Shown: positions 58,846-64,000 of the stretch, piece after piece
How the letters are laid out: the number at the start of each line of letters is the position of its first letter
How positions within the stretch are numbered: position 1 is the first letter of the stretch
Assembly: GCF_016097555.1 (NCBI RefSeq)
Contig: NC_054702.1
Span: 66,351,478-66,415,477, forward strand
DNA from: Gigantopelta aegis
Taxonomy: Eukaryota > Mollusca > Gastropoda > Neomphalida > Peltospiridae
DNA: 64,000 nt
Direction of reading: 5' to 3'
Position numbers and translations under genes: made by a program
The notes under the pieces: generated by a model
The model's input: only the letters and a program-made list of their open reading frames with translations
What the model was told of the DNA's origin: nothing
Database searches by the model: none

Positions 58846-59560
58846 ACGGCGATTGGATGTGATTCTTCGCTCAACGTGTCTTGTCTTCCGAGAACATAAA
58901 AACCTCCACTGCAGTCGTTAAAAGAAGAATCTGAGAAAAACCTTAAAAAAGCGCTGTTATAATTTGACATTAAATGTTTCCTTTGTCGACAGGAGATTAA
59001 AATATAAATCCAACGGCCACGTCACATGATGTGAATGGAAGTCACAAGGGCGCGAATATGATGATATGTTAAATGGCGGTAACAGAGACATTTTGTTCAT
59101 CCGACGTGTCAATAAAAGCATTTCGTAATAATTCTTTTCCTTTGAGCAAATGAGGCGTGAATTATGAGCTCAATATAGCCCGTTAATTTGCTCCTCACAG
59201 TGCAACGTTAGACCACGATTCAGGTCGTGAATGCCTGTCGTCTGCTTTCGCTTTCGCAGGCGTTAACAAATTCAAAACAGACGATTCGGCAGACGGGAAA
59301 GAAAATCCTTCATTTCCATTTAAAAGAAGGTCGGAGAATTGGGAAAGGCTGACGACACCCGTTTGACAAGACGACATGCTAAATGATATTTAAATTTTAT
59401 AATAACGTAGTTGATAACACGTCGTCTGCGCGATGCTGTAGTTATCACAAGCGCGCGCGATTTCTATGGGAAGACAGCGCCGAATGCCACGCGCGTGTTC
59501 ACGCTCATAGAGCGCCTTAACTGGAAAGGTTTTCTAACGAAATTTTAATGATTTCGAAGA
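58846..59560. promoter_or_regulatory. candidate conserved non-coding island
   Basis: Repeat-free and GC-richer, dense in short motifs: aacggccacgtcacatgatg (E-box/CRE-like), aaatgaggcgtgaattatga, cccgttaatttgctcctcac. Toward 59410-59520 it becomes CpG-rich (acaagcgcgcgcgatttcta; cgccgaatgccacgcgcgtg). That part lies just upstream of the small ORF at 59568, as a promoter would. Inference only. Confidence 0.35.
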
Positions 59561-59567
59561 GTTTTCA

Positions 59568-59801
59568 ATGAGAGAAAAGTATTCCGCGTCTGTTTACTCA
59601 AACAGACCTCCAATATGGCGGCCTAGCGAACCATTTATCCACGCTCTTTCATCCCCAAGCTGGGCTGACCCCTTCAAAAATGAAGAAATAGAACGCAGAA
59701 AAGCCTTTGAGAAACTTTTAGCCCTGGGTCACGCTATGCCTACAAGAGTGTTAGAACTGAAACAATACCAATTCTTCTGGAGCCATGATGGGGCTGGCTA
59801 A
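59568..59801 (+). CDS. uncharacterised small ORF with YY1-like motif, doubtful
   Basis: An ATG frame of 77 codons, not low-complexity, containing SPSWADPFKNEEIERRKAFE, an acidic-basic stretch that could be helical, then LLALGHAMPTRVLELKQYQ. The DNA at 59612-59622 reads aatatggcggc, an exact match to the YY1 core, which lies inside the frame. It could be a short exon following the CpG-rich island or part of a regulatory element with an accidental frame. I know no homologue. Confidence 0.2.
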   Translation: MREKYSASVYSNRPPIWRPSEPFIHALSSPSWADPFKNEEIERRKAFEKLLALGHAMPTRVLELKQYQFFWSHDGAG

Positions 59802-60827
59802 AATTTGGGCATATGGGACATTACGATTTTCTCTGATAGTTCCCATTTGCCCGGTATGAATAAAGCTGTAAAGTCCAGAACGTGACTTCGCATCGATGGA
59901 GAGTCTTTACTGAAACCGGAGTCCATTAATGAGAAGCGAATGGCTGGCGTTCACGGGGCCCTACACGAGAGTAAACGAGAATAGACGGTCTTACAAAGAC
60001 GGAGAAGAAAAGACAAACCTTTGGTACAAGGCCCCGGGTTTACTTATCACAATTATAGTGTTGCCCAGCATTGTCCCACGGTGAACTGGTCGGCTTTTAG
60101 ACTACAGTTACTATCCAGAACTTACAGGCAGACTATTGTAATGCGAACAGGGAACTCTTCACGTTTGGAAGAAGGAAAATATGCGCCTAACTATTTTGAT
60201 GAGGTTTTTACGTGATCTCTGGGTATACTAGGAAGACATTAAAACGTTGCATTAAAGCTCATGACTATATCAGTTTTCAATTTTTCACTCTATTTAAAAA
60301 AAAAAAAATCTCCCTCTGTCAGGACTAAGTATGTACAGGATATAGCTTGAAATATTTGGCACGCATATTATATGAATGTTTTATATTGCAAATATATATT
60401 TACTTACAGAAGATTTGTGATTCAAAATAGGTATCAAAATGATAAACCATGGCAAAAGCAAAAATTTTACACATGAAAAGCCAGAATAATTTTAATTTTA
60501 TAAACATGAATAAACATGTGTGAATTAAATTCAATCACGTATGTGAAAGGAAATATATCAATAATAATAATAAATAAATATAGTTTCTAATATTAAATAC
60601 TTACAAATGCTATTCAGAAGACCCGCAGCAGTGAACATTAGACGGTTTATGTGATCAATTAATATTTCTGTTACGCAATGAAGATTTAATATGTTTAATA
60701 ATTTTAAACACATTTATCTTTTTGTATACATTATAAATGTTGTGATCATGATCAAATATTATTATCCTAAAGATACGACTACCAAGCAAATCCATGAAGA
60801 CGCTAAGTACAATTTAAGAGTTTTGTT
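59802..60827. other. unannotated region
   Basis: 59840-60230 is GC-richer with a 64-codon plus-strand frame (60021) lacking a known domain. The rest is AT-rich. Confidence 0.4.
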
Positions 60828-61053
60828 GGCTTCAGACTACCAACTGCCACGAAGGAGTTGGCCAACTCGCCGATCTCTCGACTTTTACGAATGTCCAGTT
60901 GCTAGTCTGAGCCCTCTTACAACTCGATTCTCATCGTGTACAATTCCTACAACCGATTACCTGTTCATCTGAGCGGTCAAGTCGAGAGTTGGGAAAATTA
61001 CAAAACAACTGTCGAGTTGGCCAACGTCGTCGTGACAGTTGATAGTCTGAGAT
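60828..61053. mobile_element. MITE with CAGACTA inverted ends (family 3)
   Basis: The left end is ttcagactaccaactgccac, followed by gagttggccaactcg. The right end is tcgacagttgatagtctga-like (gtcgtgacagttgatagtct), inverted. The inner parts also pair: gttggccaactcgc against gagttggccaacgtcg. Length is about 226 bp, non-coding. A second copy lies at 62878. Confidence 0.78.
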
Positions 61054-61572
61054 TAGCATAAGACTTACTTTACAGGACAAATAACAAAAATAGGTTACAA
61101 AGTTTAAATGTGGTAGCTCATGTATATCATTGAAGACAGGGTAATCTCAGACAGACACGTTGTAAATCTGATGAAGTTAATACCACCATCATAGACATGA
61201 AAATGTTTTCCTGTGATTATTGATAAAAAGAGTGTATGACTTGACATTTCAACTTCTTTCTGGAAGAAATTTCAGGAAGACCCAAAATGACTTTTAAAGC
61301 AAATCATTACGCAAGATGAAACGTCTAACGGCCCGGCGAATCGGTCTATCATTTTTATCCAGAAGCCGAAAGAGAAAGCATGCAATGGAAGCACCCTGGC
61401 TCATTCATTTCCAGAGACATTTTAAAACGATTTGAACTGTGAGAAAAAGTTATGGCTCCAGCTTTTTAAATAAATATTGATGATCGACTACCTTTAGAAA
61501 GATATAAAAAAAACCCAAAACAAACAAAAGGATTTTAAAATCATGTTTTAAAAACATTAAACACAAAAAAGG

Positions 61573-61621
<49 letters not shown>

Positions 61622-62205
61622 CAAAACAATTACAACAACAACAACAAATAAAAATAAAATAACAACAAAAAACAACAACAAAAAAGAAAGAAAAGAAAAC
61701 AGCAAAGAGCAACTTTGTAAATAAAGAAGAGAAAATACGATTTTATTTAACTGGGAATAAATAGAAATGGTTTACTAAAATACTATTAATAAGAAGCCAC
61801 ACCCAATCCTACAAAATAACAGTACTACAGTTAATAAGAGCTCGTATGTCAAGATATTAAGAATATGAAGCAATTTCCCCCGCTCAGACAGAAAAGGGAA
61901 TTTTTATTTCTATTTTTGTATTCTTCCTTGTGGCATTTCTTGGAGAAAAACGAATAAATGTAAACAGAATTTACAGATATAATTACTACCCTACCCTGCA
62001 GCTATTGGAAATGCTACTAAGTTTCCAGGAATAGAATCCAAGAGATTTGTATAAGTAGGAACTGGACGATCGATTTTATGTAATGATTCATATAGATGCT
62101 TATTTTTTTCACTATATTTATTTCTGTATTTCATAACAGATTTTAGGGTTTTTTTCCCCCAGGTCTAAATTGTTTTATTTCAAAAAGTTCGGATGCACCA
62201 CTAGG
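61054..62205. other. unannotated AT-rich region with (CA)n
   Basis: A (ca)n run at 61577-61620 is followed by acaacaacaaca. Otherwise AT-rich and unrecognised. Confidence 0.45.
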
Positions 62206-62500
62206 TACTGATGTCGATAAAATGAGACAAAGTATTGATAATCGAGGCTTTTTCCGCCTGTCTCGGTCACAGCAGGCGGTGGGCGGTCCTTGTTGGAGTC
62301 TAAAATTGGCCGGGATGTGATGAGCTAATTATGGGAACAGAACTCCTCGATATCAACATGCGAGTCGCACTCCACTGTCACTTCAGGAATAATTTCCATT
62401 TATTCGACCTGCTAAGGGGTGGCCGACAATAAAATGCAGCAATAAAGAGAAGGATGTTTATGATAGCGGGTCAATGAACGCCCACTGCCATGACGTACAC
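62206..62500. promoter_or_regulatory. candidate conserved non-coding island
   Basis: GC-richer and repeat-free, with tgagacaaagtattgataat, tcggtcacagcaggcggtgg, gatgtgatgagctaattatg and gcgggtcaatgaacgcccac. No open frame of note is present. Resembles an enhancer-type island. Confidence 0.3.
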
Positions 62501-62820
62501 GACATAGACTTAAACTTTTTGATACATGTAATACAAATGCAAGGGTCAATATTTACGTCATATATTCAAACGAATATTGTTCATAATTTCAATGGTAGAA
62601 CATGGTAGGCGACATAGAAGAGTATGTACAGGTAGAAGATACAGGGTCGACAGGTATCTTGTCTGTAAGTGCAGTGATAGTAAACAAGACCTCTTGCAGT
62701 TATGTTGGTAATGAAAACCCCCCACCCAACCTAGCTATTTAGCAGCAGTGGATTTCTGACTTGTGACGTGTTATAATTTGTCATGAGTCATGACATATAT
62801 CTGACACCTAACAACAAATA
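62501..62820. other. unannotated sequence
   Basis: Nothing recognised. Confidence 0.4.
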
Positions 62821-63170
62821 TCCCTTTCTTCTAATCGAAAAAGAGTAGCCCATGGAGTGTAGGAATGTCTAATGCTAGGCTCAGACTACCAAATGTCATG
62901 ACGAAATTGGTCATTTCCCCGATCTCACAACTTCTACGACTGTCCAGGTGCTAGTCGAACGTTCTTACAGCTCGAGTTTTATCGTATACAACGCCTACTA
63001 CCAATTGCGCAAGACGGGAGTTGGGAAAATTACAACGGAACTGTCGAGTTGGTCAACTTCGTCGTGACAGTTGATAGTCTAAATATAATAGTACTCCATA
63101 TAATATAACTGTAGATAAAATGTGTTGAGTGCGTCCTTGAATAAATAAAGCAACCATTTCTTTCTTCCTT
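62821..63170 (+). mobile_element. SINE-beta/alpha 3' half interrupted by a MITE
   Basis: The left piece (tatccctttcttctaatcga; gagtagcccatgg) is SINE core. The right piece (aaaatgtgttgagtgcgtcc; aatttctttcttcc-like end) is the shared alpha/beta tail. Between them sits the family 3 MITE (62878-63083) and some lost SINE sequence. The head is missing, so alpha and beta cannot be separated. Confidence 0.75.
62878..63083. mobile_element. MITE (family 3) nested in a SINE
   Basis: The left end is gctcagactaccaaatgtca and the right end gtgacagttgatagtctaaa, inverted. It matches the 60828 copy over most of its length (cagacgggagttgggaaaat-like interior: gagttgggaaaattacaa). The MITE transposed after the SINE was in place. 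Confidence 0.78.
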
Positions 63171-63637
63171 TGTTTTCTTTTCCTTTGTGATCATTAAATT
63201 TATGGACCAGAAAAATGTTTGCTTTGATAAATTGTACATTGAGCAATGTGGACCTTTTTGGCCGGTACGGTCCAAGTCCGGATGACTATGAGTGAGTGTA
63301 TGACACGCAGACGATCGATGGGATGGCGGGAAAACGCCAGGTAGATAAAAGTGCTTCATGGCCGCCGCCAGCTCAGCGACGTAGGCACTCGACCCATCTG
63401 CGTGGCGCGGGGTCTTCATAACATAGGAAGCTGTAATCCGCCATAAAAGTTTATTGGGAAATATTTCACATTGTCAGCTTTAGAAAACCGATAAAGTCGT
63501 TTTGTCTTTTTGATCTGGGAAATGATTTATAATCGTGGAGACGTTAACACTCGATAAGACAAATTTATAGAAAGATTGATTCTGGACATATTAAATTACA
63601 GATTTACGTTTCTGGCCTCTTTGTTTCATCGTCAAGC

Positions 63638-63640
<3 letters not shown>
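63171..63640. other. unannotated sequence
   Basis: A GC-richer part at 63240-63420 has no known domain in any frame. Confidence 0.4.
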
Positions 63641-63723
<83 letters not shown>

Positions 63724-63734
63724 TGTGTGTGTGT

Positions 63735-63803
<69 letters not shown>
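63641..63803. repeat. (AT)n then (GT)n microsatellite
   Basis: About 33 at units, a short gtat linker, then about 40 gt units with one tctg interruption. Confidence 0.98.
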
Positions 63804-63804
<1 letters not shown>

Positions 63805-64000
63805 TGTTCGTGTTCATGCTGTTCCATACATGTATTACATTTGATGTGGTGTACTCATTGTTACTACGGAATTTATAACTGTTATAACACGTCTTACATT
63901 TTTCCTAGCAAAAGACCTATTTTGTGTGCATTATAGTATTATTACAAACAGGCTCTACTTTAGTCCCTCGTAATTCCTAAAGGAATGAATTATGTAGAAT
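63804..64000. other. unannotated sequence
   Basis: Nothing recognised to the window end. Confidence 0.4.

Overview
The window is eukaryotic, almost certainly a lophotrochozoan animal and most likely a mollusc (gastropod or bivalve). It is AT-rich and has no compact genes, operons, rRNA or genuine tRNA genes. It is packed with tRNA-headed SINEs, short inverted-repeat elements (MITEs), microsatellites and minisatellites. I recall the SINE core and head (acgtagcccagtgg head; gatcccttgctgctaatcg core) as typical of mollusc genomes, but that was not checked against a database. No exon of a known protein family could be identified on either strand, so I read the window as intergenic or intronic DNA, possibly a gene desert with regulatory islands.

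Layout. 1-2150: four SINEs of three types, some back to back. 2511-5100: non-repetitive DNA with a GC-richer island. 5230-5620: a TTAA-flanked MITE. 7158-7525: (CA)n/(GA)n arrays. 7600-8080: regulatory-like island. 8777-9083: a tandem duplication. 9588-9928: (ATCC)n. 10736-11366: a foldback element whose long inverted ends are built of tandem subrepeats. 11700-16900: a SINE-rich stretch. 17006-17466: (AAGT)n. 17900-20340: SINEs, a ~295-bp duplication and a MITE. 20800-22400: non-repetitive islands. 22700-25800: MITEs and microsatellites. 26700-27170: a degenerate trinucleotide tract. 27461-27853: a full-length SINE with perfect target-site duplication. 29346-29568: a 43-bp tandem repeat. 31231-35368: the dominant feature, a ~4.1-kb minisatellite of about 90 copies of a 45-bp unit with higher-order structure. 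36500-37560: a GC-richer island with a tRNA-like element. 39496-39887: one MITE nested in another. 40613-40940: SINE. 41573-41725: a near-perfect palindrome. 42693-43082: a further dispersed repeat with perfect 12-bp target duplication. 43135-48000: A/T-rich microsatellites. 49922-50262: a diverged 32-bp tandem repeat. 52278-52762: (CTA)n. 52979-54129: two MITEs flanking an island with Oct, Sox and forkhead-like motifs. 54200-56800: island-rich unique DNA. 57318-57890: a 22-bp minisatellite open in all three forward frames. 58100-59800: SINE fragment and islands. 60828-63170: two copies of another MITE, one nested in a SINE. 63641-63803: (AT)n(GT)n.

How the parts relate. The SINE families are modular: a few tRNA-like heads, one shared core and a few tails recur in different combinations. 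Two SINEs have perfect 13-bp target duplications, and several others have 9-16 bp duplications with 0-2 mismatches, so retrotransposition with an unseen LINE partner has been active fairly recently. Several tandem arrays arose inside or next to transposon fragments. The non-repetitive GC-richer islands carry consensus-like transcription-factor motifs and are the best candidates for function, but only comparative alignment could show that. Coding calls are limited to three low-confidence small ORFs.
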